Source: Valencia hispanica
Taxonomy: Eukaryota; Chordata; Actinopteri; Cyprinodontiformes; Valenciidae
Assembly (NCBI GenBank): GCA_963556495.2
Contig: OY747712.1
Location: 14,977,235 to 15,041,234, forward strand
Reading direction: 5' to 3'
DNA: 64,000 nucleotides
Numbering within the stretch: the first letter of the stretch is position 1; each line of letters begins with the position of its first letter. This document shows, piece by piece, positions 21,476-31,730 of this stretch. The position numbers and the translations under genes were made by a program. The notes beneath the pieces were generated by a model that was given only the letters and a program-made list of their open reading frames with translations, made no database searches and had not been told where the DNA came from.

Positions 21476-22258
21476 ATGGCAACAACAAAAAAAAACCAAG
21501 AAGAGAAACTTTACGGAGATGGAGATGGAAGTGCTAGTGGGTGAAGTGGAGGCTAGAAGAGACATTTTTTTTTGGTGGACACAGCAGTGGTGTCACAAAT
21601 AAAAGGAAGAACTGCGAGTGGCAGAATGTGGCGTCTGCAGTGCAGACTGTCAGTGCAACTGACAGGACGGTACCCGAAATTAAAAAAAGTGGTCGGACCT
21701 CATAGTCGAGGCAAAAAAAAAAACTTGCCTCCCACCGCCAGAGTGGGTCTGCTACTGGAGGGGGTACGTGTACACCCGAGCTGACACCACTGGACAGGAA
21801 GATGGCAAGTATCATGGGAACATCAAGTGTGTACGGTATTGTGTCAGAGAAGGAGGGCGACACCGACCTGGCAGAAACGACAGATGAACCCGGTAAAGCA
21901 CCTTTTGGATATATTTTATTACGTGGCTACGTTAACAAATTTGAGCATATTTTAAGGAGACAGACTAATATGCCGTGTCTTTTCAGCTCTTCCACAGTTG
22001 GCAGGTGGCGAGGATGAGGAGGCTGAGGAAGATGAGGTTGCCCAGAGTCCGGCTGCCCCCAGCACCAGTGCTGCTGGTCCCCATGGTGCATCCAGCAGTG
22101 ATCGGGTTCTGACTGAAGCTGTGATGCAGACACAGAGAGACACCATCAGCGGCATCAATTCTGTGACAAACGAGTTAAAGGAAATAAAGAGTGTGCTGTG
22201 CGACATAGTGACAGCCATTGGTACCTTAAATGATACAATAAAACATTTTAATAAATGA
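21476..22258 (+). pseudogene. Harbinger Myb/SANT-like accessory protein gene, frameshifted
   Basis: The start ATG at 21476 opens MATTKK. Downstream, in shifting frames, the sequence reads NFTEMEMEVLVGEVEARRDI, then KRKNCEWQNVASAVQTVSAT, then DRTVPEIKK. That is a Myb/SANT-like trihelix domain of the NAIF1 kind seen in fish Harbinger elements. Frame changes fall at homopolymers: A9 at 21487-21495, T9 at 21565-21573, A7 at 21682-21688 and A11 at 21713-21723. A spliced intron is likely: donor ACCCG followed by GTAAAG at 21893 and acceptor TTTTCAG ending at 21986. The second exon (21987-22258) is open, acidic (GGEDEEAEEDEVAQ) and ends in a probable coiled helix (SVTNELKEIKSVL). The gene is broken as read, unless the homopolymer lengths are sequencing errors. 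Confidence 0.8.
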
Positions 22259-22270
22259 ACCTTGTCGTTG

Positions 22271-23474
22271 TTATCTCAAACGCCGCATTACATCCTGGCG
22301 GATCCTTGCTACCTGGGTGAAGGCTTCCTGTCGAGGAGGAGGCGGCTGTGGGTCGGGGTTCTCATGCTGGGGAGGGGGTAGGCCAGGAGGGAGGGGAATT
22401 CCAATTCTCAGGGCCATGTTATGAAGAATTCCACATGCCCTCACGATCTTGCAGACCTTTGTAGGGTGGTATAATAGTCTGCCACCCGAGGCATCCAATG
22501 ACCGCCACCTACATTTTAACAGGCCTATGGCCCACTCCACGACTGAGCGCGCACGTGTGTGACAAGAGTTGTAGCGCATTTCCTCTGCTGTCTGTGGGTC
22601 TGGGAACGGGGTCAGAACCCAGCTCCTGAGAGGGTAGCCACCATCACCTGCTAGTGATAGCACGTTTAATTCAGGCGTCAACAAGCAGCATTTCTAATGA
22701 CGGTGAGGACTTACTGTGCAGCCAGCCATCACGCACAGCGCTTGCCTGCAGTCTGTTCCCTACACTGCTGTGTGTCAAGATAAAGGAGTCGTGTGTTGAC
22801 CCAGGCCATTATGCCACCATATTAGTGATCATCATGTGTGAATCACATATGGTTTGCACACTAATACTGTGTACATGTTTCCAATTGACGAAAACAAATT
22901 CATCCTCGGACGGGGCCCTTATAGCAATATTGGTGCAGTCAATTGCGCCGATTATGTTTGGGAAACCGGACATTGTTGCAAATTGCATCTTAATTTCGGC
23001 CTGCTCCCCCACAGTATATGGAAACGTGATGTATCGCCTGCTCATTTTAATGATCCCATCCAAGACTGCAGGCATTATTGCGCTCAGGGACGGCTGTGAT
23101 ATCCCAGACCTAGTAAATAAATATAACATATTTGAAGGCATTATTTCCAAAAAGGGACTTTGGGCAGAATAGTAAGAATCATGTCACTCAGACACATACC
23201 TGTCGGCTAATTCCCGCTGGTAACAACCAGTTGCAAGAAACCCCAGAGTGGTGAGCTCCTGCAGCTGGACCGGAATTGCAGGGTTCCGCCTGGACGGTCT
23301 CTCCAACACCGGGCCCAATTCAGCACAGAGATCCAAGAGCACAGCTCTAGGAAATCTGAGTCTGCTTATTAGCCAGTCATCATCATGGGCAAGGAGGTCC
23401 TCATGATCCCTGAACACGCGTTCTCTCCTAATCCTTCCATTTGCAAAATCTTCTAGCAATGCCAGTGCATCCAT
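22271..23474 (-). pseudogene. Harbinger (HARBI1-like) transposase, three exons, one nonsense codon
   Basis: Exon 1 is 23474-23200, from MDALALLEDFANG to the donor GACAG/GTATGT. Exon 2 is 23109-22715, from acceptor TTTACTAG/GTCTGG to donor CACA/GTAAGT. Exon 3 is 22647-22271, after acceptor CTAGCAG. The exons add up to 1047 bp in frame, 348 residues, close to HARBI1 length. The first Asp is in NIIGAIDCTNIAI, the second in SDGGYPLRSW at the exon 2/3 junction, and the Glu in RSVVEWAIGLLKCRW, the DDE triad. ADR/SGISQPSLS spans the first junction as in relatives. One lesion is seen: TAA at 22807-22809 just before WPGSTHDSF, where relatives have Lys or Arg. The enzyme would cut and paste the element; this copy should yield only the N-terminal half. 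Confidence 0.88.
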
Positions 23475-24143
23475 CTCAAATATTACGCTTGAAAGTAGTT
23501 GGGGTATTTCTATTGGTAGCAATAAGACTGATTGCTTCCTTCCTTGGCACAATGAACGTGGCAATCAATGATATATGGTACAGATTATTCCATTTATTAA
23601 TTGGCATACAGTCCCGGCCCTTTTATCTGAGTTTAAGGTTTTGAGATAAATTTTATGTATTTATTTTAATATTGAAAAATGTTTTTAGAAGAGCTACAAT
23701 ATAGATATCATTGCTGGTTTGGATGTTTATAATAACATGAATCCATAATTAATGTTTGGTGTGAGGTGAAATGATATGTGTGAGAGGAGTAATATGCAGT
23801 CTGGCTGCAGTTCACCACCTCACCAACTGCGCCGTCGATTCCCCCCGTCTCCAAAATGTCCGTACGCACGGGTCAGAGTTGGCGTACAGGTGCGCACATT
23901 TTCCCGTCAAGTCTGTTTTTTATAAATCACAACTTTTTTTATAAATCACAACTTTTGCTTTGAAAGTGTTTTGTGCGTACGCAACGTTTATAAATGAGAC
24001 CCCTGGGCACCGATGTTCAAAGACATTAAAAAACATAGAGGATGGCCCGACTTGCCTCAGGATACAATGGGGCTGTCAGTCGACCAAGTGAGAGATAATC
24101 TTGTTTGAGATCCGTGGTTTGAGTGATTGTATTTAATACCCAC

Positions 24144-24241
24144 CCTGCCCACTTCTACCAGGTTGGTCACCATGACTATAGCCGCCGTGTTTTCCTGCCA
24201 CACCATCCGCCAGAAGTCGAACACTGTCTCTTGCATGGGCC
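24144..24241 (-). CDS. ptprm: ptprm exon: FWRMVW motif of D1
   Basis: Exon of 98 bp beginning in phase 1 and ending in phase 0. The acceptor is TTTCTAAG before GGCCCATG and the donor is GGCAGG followed by GTGGGT, with the non-consensus G at position +3. It reads [19 protein letters not shown] then [12 protein letters not shown], 32 codons after the two bases that complete the Gly of the QGP motif. The TVxDFWRMxW motif is part of the PTP core, and the QGP loop is split over the intron after the first Gly base. Sequence agrees with PTPRM at nearly every site; PTPRK/T have a QEQSACIVMVTN version as I recall. The exon starts only 240 bp from the end of the Harbinger copy. Confidence 0.95.
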
Positions 24242-24839
24242 CTTAGAAAGAGAAGACAGAAGAGAAGGAATTCAGATTTGTTTTCAAAATGTACCTTAAA
24301 AGTCTGAAGTTCAAACTTTCAGACAACAAATTAGTCTTTTTTTTCAATCCGACTAACAGCACAGCGGCTATAGAGCTCAAGGTTCCTAAAAACTTTTACT
24401 TTCCGTAAACCCATACTTTTTTAGGATTAAATTGAAAATATTTTCCAGATTTTTTATAAAATCCAGGACATTTGAGAAAAAGACATTTAATAAGGCATAA
24501 AACAACATAAAAGTGAAGTTGGAGTCAGTCTATTTGCAGGGTTTAGGGAACACAACCTCCAGCGAATTGGTGAAATTTAAAAAAAGTCATATTTAAATTT
24601 TTACACACTTAAATATGTTAAATTATCATCTTATACCAGGAGAAATCTTAGGGTGAGATAAAAAAAATACAACAAGGATTAAGAACGAGACACAAAGATG
24701 TGCAAAGTACACAGATTCAGTGACAGTGAAACACTTGAACAGCAGAGCTCTAAGCAGTTAACTGGAAGAGATGCCAGAACATCTTCATGAGACAAAGTCT
24801 TTGAGTAGTGGGGGAGTAAAGACAATCAGTGTCAAGATG

Positions 24840-25015
24840 AATGAATGCCACTACTGGATTGGCTGCTTTGGAAACACCATCCAATAGCGTATGAAGTAGC
24901 ATTGTAGATAGTATTTCAGCTGCCCAAGCTGCACTTTCTTTCAACGGAACAAAAAAGAAATCCACAAATAGGAGAACTCCCCAAATACTGAATGCGACTA
25001 TACAGGGGTCCACTG
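24840..25015 (-). repeat. Pogo/Tigger-like MITE, minus orientation, partial
   Basis: Read on the minus strand, it starts CAGTGGACCCCTGTATAGTC and runs through GTGCAGCTTGGGCAGCTGAA to ACGCTATTGGATGG. The same order, including GCAGCTTGGGAAGCTGAGAT and GCTATTGGCTGG, is seen on the plus strand at about 54837-54896 in the copy at 54714-55167. CAGTGRACCC ends with A/T-rich flanks are typical of pogo-derived MITEs (family knowledge). The inner end is not located. Confidence 0.6.
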
Positions 25016-25419
25016 TATTTTGTATCTTTTTGGCGTCTGGACAGACATGAACTTGTCAAAAGCTGTGATGCCACCTCCACCCCTAATATACACAATTATA
25101 TAAGTTCATGGTAGGACAGCCAGAAAGAAACATTAAGAGAAAAGATAGAAACAGGAATTGGCAAAAACCACAATAAGACAACAGATATTAGAAATCTTTT
25201 TTTTGTCTAGGAGTAATAAAAACAGGTAATTCTCTTTTCTCCATCCTATAAGACCAGAAGTCACATTCCATACTTTTTCGCTGTAACCCCGTGAAATATA
25301 AAAAAGTAAGTACTGATTCAGTATTCTTGGACAGAACTGTACATAGTATATATAAAAAATTTTAACCAATAAATGTAAATCTAAGACTAAAGCCTAAGCA
25401 TGTGGGTTTGTATGTGTGT

Positions 25420-25760
25420 GGCAATGTAATTACCACTACGTCTAATCTGTTCAGCACCGATCTTTCTCCCACGAACCAGACCCAAATGTGTCTGGCGAAC
25501 ACCAAAATAAATGAGCAGACAGGCATTTGATGCCTCTAATATTTAAAACTTCACGGAGCAATAATTGTGGGTTGGAATTAATTATTAATCTGGTTGGTTT
25601 TAATCAAGCACCACGTGAAAAAGAATTACTTCTGAGAAATTAATTACTGAATGCAAATCTCCACAACTGTGCGTTCTCCTGTGCTGGGCCAAATTACCTG
25701 GAGACACAGCAAATTATGCAGCCACACGCTGAGCAAAGACACAGCATAACACATGCACAA
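25420..25760. promoter_or_regulatory. Candidate intronic enhancer (homeodomain/POU-like site cluster)
   Basis: A repeat-free block with an unusual concentration of intact TAATTA-type cores: GCAATGTAATTACCAC, GGAATTAATTATTAATCTGG, GTTTTAATCAAGC, and GAAATTAATTACTGAATGCAAAT-type sequence ending in the POU octamer ATGCAAAT. A palindromic CACGTG E-box is at about 25613. This is what conserved developmental enhancers look like by eye. Function is inferred from motif density alone. Confidence 0.35.
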
Positions 25761-26547
25761 AGTGTTTGTGTTGTTCTTATGAGTTAGGAAGTAAGAACAA
25801 TTAATAACAGGGAGGCACTTAAATGCTGTTAAAAATCAGGTCATCAAATTTCAAAGTAATTCTTTGCTTTTACTCACTATTCATGTGTAGAAAAAATTTC
25901 ATCTGTCTGTTTACAATATATTGTAATGTAGCTCTCCCCCTCCCCCGCTTGTTGCTTCACATTGCTAATCAGCTGGCTGAGAGGCAACTATAATTTTCAC
26001 TTAATTACAAAAAAACCTCATCTGGCTGTTTGAAGATATTACTGGTCCCATAAAACATCAACAGTCATTATACCAAATGTAAAAGAAGCCCCGCCCATCT
26101 CACTAACAGGGGTATCTCTATGATGTCATAAAAAGTACCACTCGCCATTTTGGAAGATGAACAGAGAATGGAATTATTTAAAATAGTAGTCCTTGAACCC
26201 TGGAGCGCTGTTTTGGTGGGCCCGTGTAACGGAGTGTAATTTATAAGCAAACTCCTTCTCTGTGTCATAAAAAAAGTTAAGTGGTTCAGTTTGAGGCCAG
26301 AGTTTGGCGAGACCCAATTAAAAACATCATAGACATGTTTTGGATCTTCCCCTCCACCTCCAATTGACCTGTCGCTCATTCCTATTCAGCCCCACCCCCC
26401 GAAAGCAAACAAACCAATAGCTTTCAACTACTAGTTTCCCAGAAACAAACAGACTTGGACATTCTTGCCGTCTTGCTCCACAGAGAAGTGTTTAGACCTG
26501 CAACACTTTTATAGTTTTCTGGGATGTATTTATATTTTAAGGGACAA

Positions 26548-26747
26548 ATGATGATGATTAAATGCTGTGCCTGGGGCACGTGCAAACGTAATGTACGGTA
26601 TCCCAAGAGGGTAAGCAACAGAGTTTATTTTATTCCGTTTCCCAAACCGAAAAAAACATGGACAAATGTCCCTGTTGGATAAAGCTACGTGGCAGAACAC
26701 ACAGTCAACTTAACGTGACAATAATAAACAAGAATGTACGTTTGTAG
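26548..26747 (+). pseudogene. THAP-domain fragment, probably from a DNA transposon
   Basis: From the ATG cluster at 26548 the frame reads MIKCCAWGTCKRNVRYPKR, then VYFIPFPKPKKTWTN, closing at 26682. A one-base change of frame continues it as KCPCWIKLRGRTHSQLN and NVTIINKNV to a stop at 26747. The pattern C..C-[short]-RYP-...-F..FP-KPK-...-W.....R matches the start of a C2CH THAP zinc finger, a DNA-binding module found in P-element and Kolobok-like transposons and in host THAP proteins. The final His and the closing motif are not found. Neighbouring DNA at 26060-27290 is unlike the rest of the intron and may be the remainder of the element. A host THAP exon is unlikely given the frameshift. 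Confidence 0.55.
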
Positions 26748-27694
26748 ACTTGCTTGGTAAGACAATGATCTTATATAATCAGAGCAATCAGGTCATATAA
26801 GTTAATATCGATCACATAAATCCTAGCAGTATTGAGCTTTTTTAAGCTAGCTACTTACCAGGCTATTGAAATGTTAACTGATGGTAAATTAGTTTAACAT
26901 ATTACCCTGCTGTACATGAACAATGTCGGGTATTCAATGATCTTTCCCTTGTCAAAGACTATTATTACTAGATGAAGATTCTCCCTCTTGCTTTGAGATC
27001 TGAAGATCCATGCCTCTAATTCCAGTTTATTTTCATGTAATTCTATTGATATTTTGTACATAGCCCCCCATGGCATAATGTCGACCCCTCTGAAGGCTCC
27101 TCGAAGATATTAATTGTTGTTACCTCCAAAAGTTGTCAAGAGCCTCTTTAGGAATTGTTTCGGCACTGGCTGCACTCATTGTACACATTAAGTAAGCCGC
27201 AACAGCATGTCCGGGTTAGCAACAGTAACAAAGGAGGGTGGAGTCTATGCTAATATGGGGGAAAGTTGGCTGTTTATCCCCGTGTGTAGTTGTTAGATGA
27301 TGAAATAATATTGTTAACTCGAGTAAGCTAGCAGCTAATCTAACTTTTAGCGGTTTTGTTTGGATTTACAGGATAGTACTGCTATAATTGTTTGTGTGCT
27401 AAGAAAAGTGACCTGTAACAGAATAGTTTGCTATTAGAGGTAAGTCAGGAATGTTTATTGTATACACACAGACATTTAAAGCGGCAATTCAGTGTTGTAT
27501 CGGCTGTGGAAGAGTGGATGTGCTCAGTGTTGCTCTCATATCTGTTAACAGTCAACAGCAATAAAGGAACCGGCAAAGAACACACCAATTCATTATTCAA
27601 GTATGCAACAGACATCTCTCATAGTCCTGTTTTCACTACTTTGTTGTTTTATGATTGTTTTTTACTTTTACAAACCTTTCTCCAGTGAACTTTC

Positions 27695-29585
27695 TTTTTT
27701 TTTTCTTCTTCTTCTTTTTTTACGTGTCCTGTTTGGCAGTGTGGAGCTCAGAGTTGATGTCTGAGTACCAAGTAGAAGCCCAACAGATTTACTTTCACAA
27801 GCGGAGCAGTACAGCTTTTGCTATAATACTCCACTTGATATATGTGTGAAAAATCTTTGTTATGAATTGCTGGGGGTTTCATTTCCTGATGTTATGGACA
27901 CGGAGATGGAAAATTAAGGGGAAGAAAGAAAGAAGATGAAGAAGAGAGGTAGGAAACAAAAAGTCATGAGAGAGGGTGAGTTGAAAATACAAGAGAGGAA
28001 TGGGAACAAAAAAAACACAGGAAAACATTGAAGTCTGCCTCCATACCCACAGGACAGCAGAGAGAGGGGAAAAAACAAAACAAAACACGAAAAAGGAACA
28101 TCGACAAAACAAACCTAACATCGTGAACTAAGAACTACACAACCACATCACACAAAAATGGATATAAAAATACAACAACAATGTCACAGAAAAATTCATG
28201 GTACCGATTAATCAAGCTCTAGTAATGATAACCTCAGCCCAAGAATGTATCTGTAAACACCAGAGACCCCACATCTGTGTGTGTGTGAGCATGTTGGTGC
28301 ATATAAGGTTTCTCCATAAGAGTGTTCGATAGTTGGTGGGAGCAGACATCAATCCGTCTCCCAGGAATCGATGCAGACATGAAGGAGATCGGAGCCAAGA
28401 CATCCAAAGGACCCCCTGAGCCCCAGGTGGACCCGTGCGGGGCCGAACGCATCCCCCAAGAGAGGAGCAAAGGAGAACCCCAGGGGAATGTCCAGCGGCT
28501 ACTATGCAGGGGCCCGGGGGGCAGCAGTGACGAGCCAGGGATCCCCCACCCCCCAGCAGGGACCTGACAAGGGACCGGCCGACGAGGGGCCCCCGGCACC
28601 CCCGCAACGTGGCGGCCGGCCGCCACCACCACCCTAGGCCAATCCCCACCGCCAACATCCCAGCGCCCCACCCCTGGCCCACGTCGGGGCGCCCCACCGA
28701 TAGCCACAGCGGATGGACAGCATCCCCAGGCCGGGCTCAGCCAGCACCTGGACACCAAGTTGTGCCAGCTCCCGAGTCCTGATCCCACGCAACGCAGACG
28801 AGAGCAGGCATCCAACAAAGGCCAGGGCCGGTCCAACCCGCCAATGAACCAACCACGCACGGTGCGCACAGAACAGGTGATCGAACGGGCAGAGACGCTG
28901 GATCCGTATCCCGCCGAGCCACCGAGCAGGCACCACCCAACAATCCCAAACCTGGCACCCCTAAAAGAGGTGCCCCAACCAACCAAATAAGATATCGGCC
29001 CAGCGCATCGGCCGACCGACACACCGGCCGACCGACACACCGGCCCCCCCAGGCCCGGCCAGGCATGCACCAGGTCCGAACCGGATTGACCACCGACGCA
29101 CCAGTAGGCAGGGGCATCCGTCACCGCCGGGGAGTGATGGAGGGGAAATAGGCCCCCCATTAAATGAAAGGCCTGAGGTGCGCCAGGCGAGAGGGCAGCC
29201 CAAGACCCATCCTGACAGGTAGACAAAGACATACAGACACAGCCATACGTTCCCTCCTCTCTTAAACACATACATTCTCACTAACTCACCAAGACACCCA
29301 AGAAATGACGCTGTACCCTCACTCACACACCCCATACATACTTCATGCTCCCAGGTCATGGTACCGATGCCCCAGCAGAGCCACCAGCAATGTGCATTTA
29401 AAACAGAGGGGTGGGATGTGGGGAAGGCAGCCACACATCCCCCAACCCCCACCCCGAGCCCTCAGTGTCTATATGTGGTTTAACAGTGGGCACCGGCACC
29501 AGAGGTGAAGCTGATTGAACGCTCCCCCTCTGGATGCCGAAAAGTGACAAAATGCCTTCCCAGGGAAAGGTCTTCTCCAGTGAAC
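27695..29585 (-). mobile_element. Unidentified retro-insertion, minus strand, 17-bp target duplication
   Basis: TTCTCCAGTGAACTTTC occurs at 27678-27694 and again at 29586-29602, a 17-bp duplication. Immediately inside the left copy is a T-rich run (about 27695-27720), the complement of an A-rich tail, so the inserted RNA lies on the minus strand. A partial third copy of the duplication (TTCTCCAGTGAAC, 29573-29585) sits inside the right boundary. The inserted 1.9 kb is C-rich on the plus strand from about 28380 to 29520, with a tandem GGCCGACCGACACACC pair near 29008-29041. Long minus-strand frames there (to 345 codons) are Gly/Trp/Arg-rich and have no motif I know. It could be the 3' end of a non-LTR element or a copy of a host transcript. 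Confidence 0.7.
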
Positions 29586-30807
29586 TTCTCCAGTGAACTT
29601 TCAATGAGGCATCATCAAGCTGACATTCATTCTTTATTTGCTTGATTGTTGGGCCATATTTCATTAGGGTCTTGTGTCTAAATGTTAAGCCAGCTTTGAT
29701 TTATCAGGTTGCAGTGAATGAAATTTAAATGAAGAAAAAAATCCTAAAAAATTTTTCTCCATGGAGCCAAGGTATAGACCTATTTGAACAAGAATATTTG
29801 AGTGTTATGGTTTCATTTAAAAATAAAAATTAAAAAAACATCTGATTTTGTCATCCAGATTGGATATCGAGAAATTCGGCGCTTATTGACACACCAGCTT
29901 CCGAGTGTATTCTCTAAGTCCTTCTGCTTTGCATGTGGTGGCATGCCTTAAATTAAACTGTAAGACCTCAGCCTCCTTTCCAGTAACTTCCATTCTATCC
30001 GATAGCTACCCAGCCCGATTGAACCACCCACTTAGCTACCTCCCACACTTGTCCCTGAAGGAGGATACACACTGTTGAGAAGTTTGTGAGAGGGAGACTG
30101 AGAAGCAGGACAGCTGGTGTGTAGGACTTCAGTAACACAATAACACTTGGCATTATATGGTAAATAGACCGATGGGAGGATCATGCCAAGCTTCCATCCG
30201 GCCAATTTATGTTTCTATAAGGATGCAAAGATGGAGAGTTGATATGGGTATGTTGCTGGGTAGAAGTGCACTTGATGGTACTCATGAGGAAATGAGGAGG
30301 GGAAAACAGAAACAAAGGAAAATCAAATCCAGTGTTTTGTTTGCTTTCCAGCAGATGCTCTAAACCTAACTTCAACTAAAAACCTTACAAGTGCTTTATT
30401 TGGCAAAATAATGCCTCAAAGCCACGTTAATTGTGATCAAGGGTTAGATATGTAAAGGTAGGGAGCAGAAAAGTAGTTCTTCTATGAACCAATCCAAGAT
30501 AGAATGCAAGTAAAACAGCGGAATTACACCGTTATTAAATGAGAAAGGCAAGACGTTTACTCCTAAATCATTTAACATTATTTCTAATTGTAGAGGTTTA
30601 GACACCAAATTATATCTGTAAGGAATTTAAAGTAGATCTGGGTCAACAAAGCCTTCAATCAAAATCAATCCAGTTTTACTTGCTTTATATGTCTTATCAC
30701 TGTGCACCTTTTCAATGGTATTTGTGTTTTTGGCCTTAGAATAAGATTTTGACACTTTTTTTAATAGACAAATAATGAAAAAAAATTATGCAGAAATACT
30801 TGGCTAA

Positions 30808-31220
30808 GAGGGATGTGTATTAGTAAGAATCTGGTGATACAATATGTATCACAATACAGGGGGGAAGATACGACATATTGCGATACATTGTGATACAATG
30901 AGCAAGACTATATATTGTGATTTTTAAAACTGAATTTAAATGTAGAAAAACTGTCACAGCATTCTAAGCACTCCAACCTGTTTTATACTTTAACACATCC
31001 AGTTTTATTACTAGATCTAGTTGAACTACTGGAACGAAGATGGTGAAAAGAGCCCCCAAGCAGTCATACTTTTAATTTTACTACAAAAATGTCTGTCCTC
31101 AGTTCCATTCAAATTCAAAAAAATAAATAAAAAATAAAAATCTATACATTACTTTTGGTACAATATCGTGACATAAAATATTGCGATATATCAGCGTTTC
31201 AATATTTTCCTACATCCCTA
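30808..31220. repeat. hAT-type MITE
   Basis: TTGGCTAA (30800-30807) and TCGGCTAA (31221-31228) flank it, an 8-bp duplication with one mismatch. Ends are GAGGGATGTG at left and, as reverse complement of the right end, TAGGGATGTAG. The inside repeats GATACA and TATCGTGACA-like words typical of this fish MITE type (GTGATACAATATGTATC, ATATTGCGATACATTGTG and, near the right end, ATATCGTGACATAAAATATT). It has no coding content. Confidence 0.7.
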
Positions 31221-31730
31221 TCGGCTAATGTCGCCAATAGGGGGCAGTATAGGGGAAAAAACCTCCAGAGGTAAACATGACAGCATGATAGTTTACTGGG
31301 GTCAAGGCAGCCAGGCGAAGAATTATGTCAGGAATATAGCAAAGATTTATATGGGGACAGACCGGTGGGCATATGGCGGGGTGCAGAGGTGAGCCACAAC
31401 AATGAAAAGATGATCTGACTGAGCTGATGGGCAAACATCCTGAAATTCAGAGAGAACTAGTCGAATACCCATGGTATGATTTTTCCCTTTATGTTTCAAA
31501 AAAGGATTAATCTCAACTTTTATCTGCTAACAAAGTTTTGCACAATTGGGCGGAGCTTTAGTAGAACTACCTCACTGCAGCCCTAACAACAGAGTCTTGG
31601 GAGAAAATATTACAGAAAGCAAGAAAACACAACTTTAAATTTAGCTAGTCTTCTGGATCAATGTGTTGTGGTTTAAAGTGCACTGAATGTGTTAGGCCCA
31701 ATTAATGGTTTCACTACGTGTTCAACAATA

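Larger units (their letters stand above)
21280..24002 (-). mobile_element. PIF/Harbinger transposon, near complete, two convergent genes
   Basis: An element of 2723 bp. Its ends are the perfect 16-bp inverted repeat GGGTCTCATTTATAAA, flanked by CTG on both sides (21277-21279 and 24003-24005). It holds a Myb/SANT-like gene on the plus strand (21476-22258) and a three-exon transposase on the minus strand (22271-23474), whose stop codons lie about 10 bp apart. Both genes are expected in Harbinger elements: the Myb-like protein helps bring the transposase to the ends and to the nucleus (family knowledge). Each gene shows only a few lesions, so the copy is fairly recent. It is a full-size relative of the deleted copy at 13568-14936. 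Confidence 0.92.
16104..24143 (-). other. ptprm: ptprm intron (8.0 kb)
   Basis: The intron between the VEVGR-ending exon and the KCCKYWP exon. From 16104 to about 17225 there is no repeat I can name. A decayed Tc1 with an hAT-like insert fills 17230-18696. From 18697 to about 20160 no gene or named repeat is visible; 18753-19065 is relatively GC-rich but its frames match nothing. From 20422 to 21279 nothing is recognised. A 2.7 kb Harbinger then reaches to within 140 bp of the upstream exon's donor. Confidence 0.8.

Noticed and set aside
28212..29452. Minus-strand frames of up to 345 codons in the GC-rich region
   Set aside because: High G+C removes stop codons by chance. Several frames are open at once and none has a family motif, so I annotate the insertion, not a gene.
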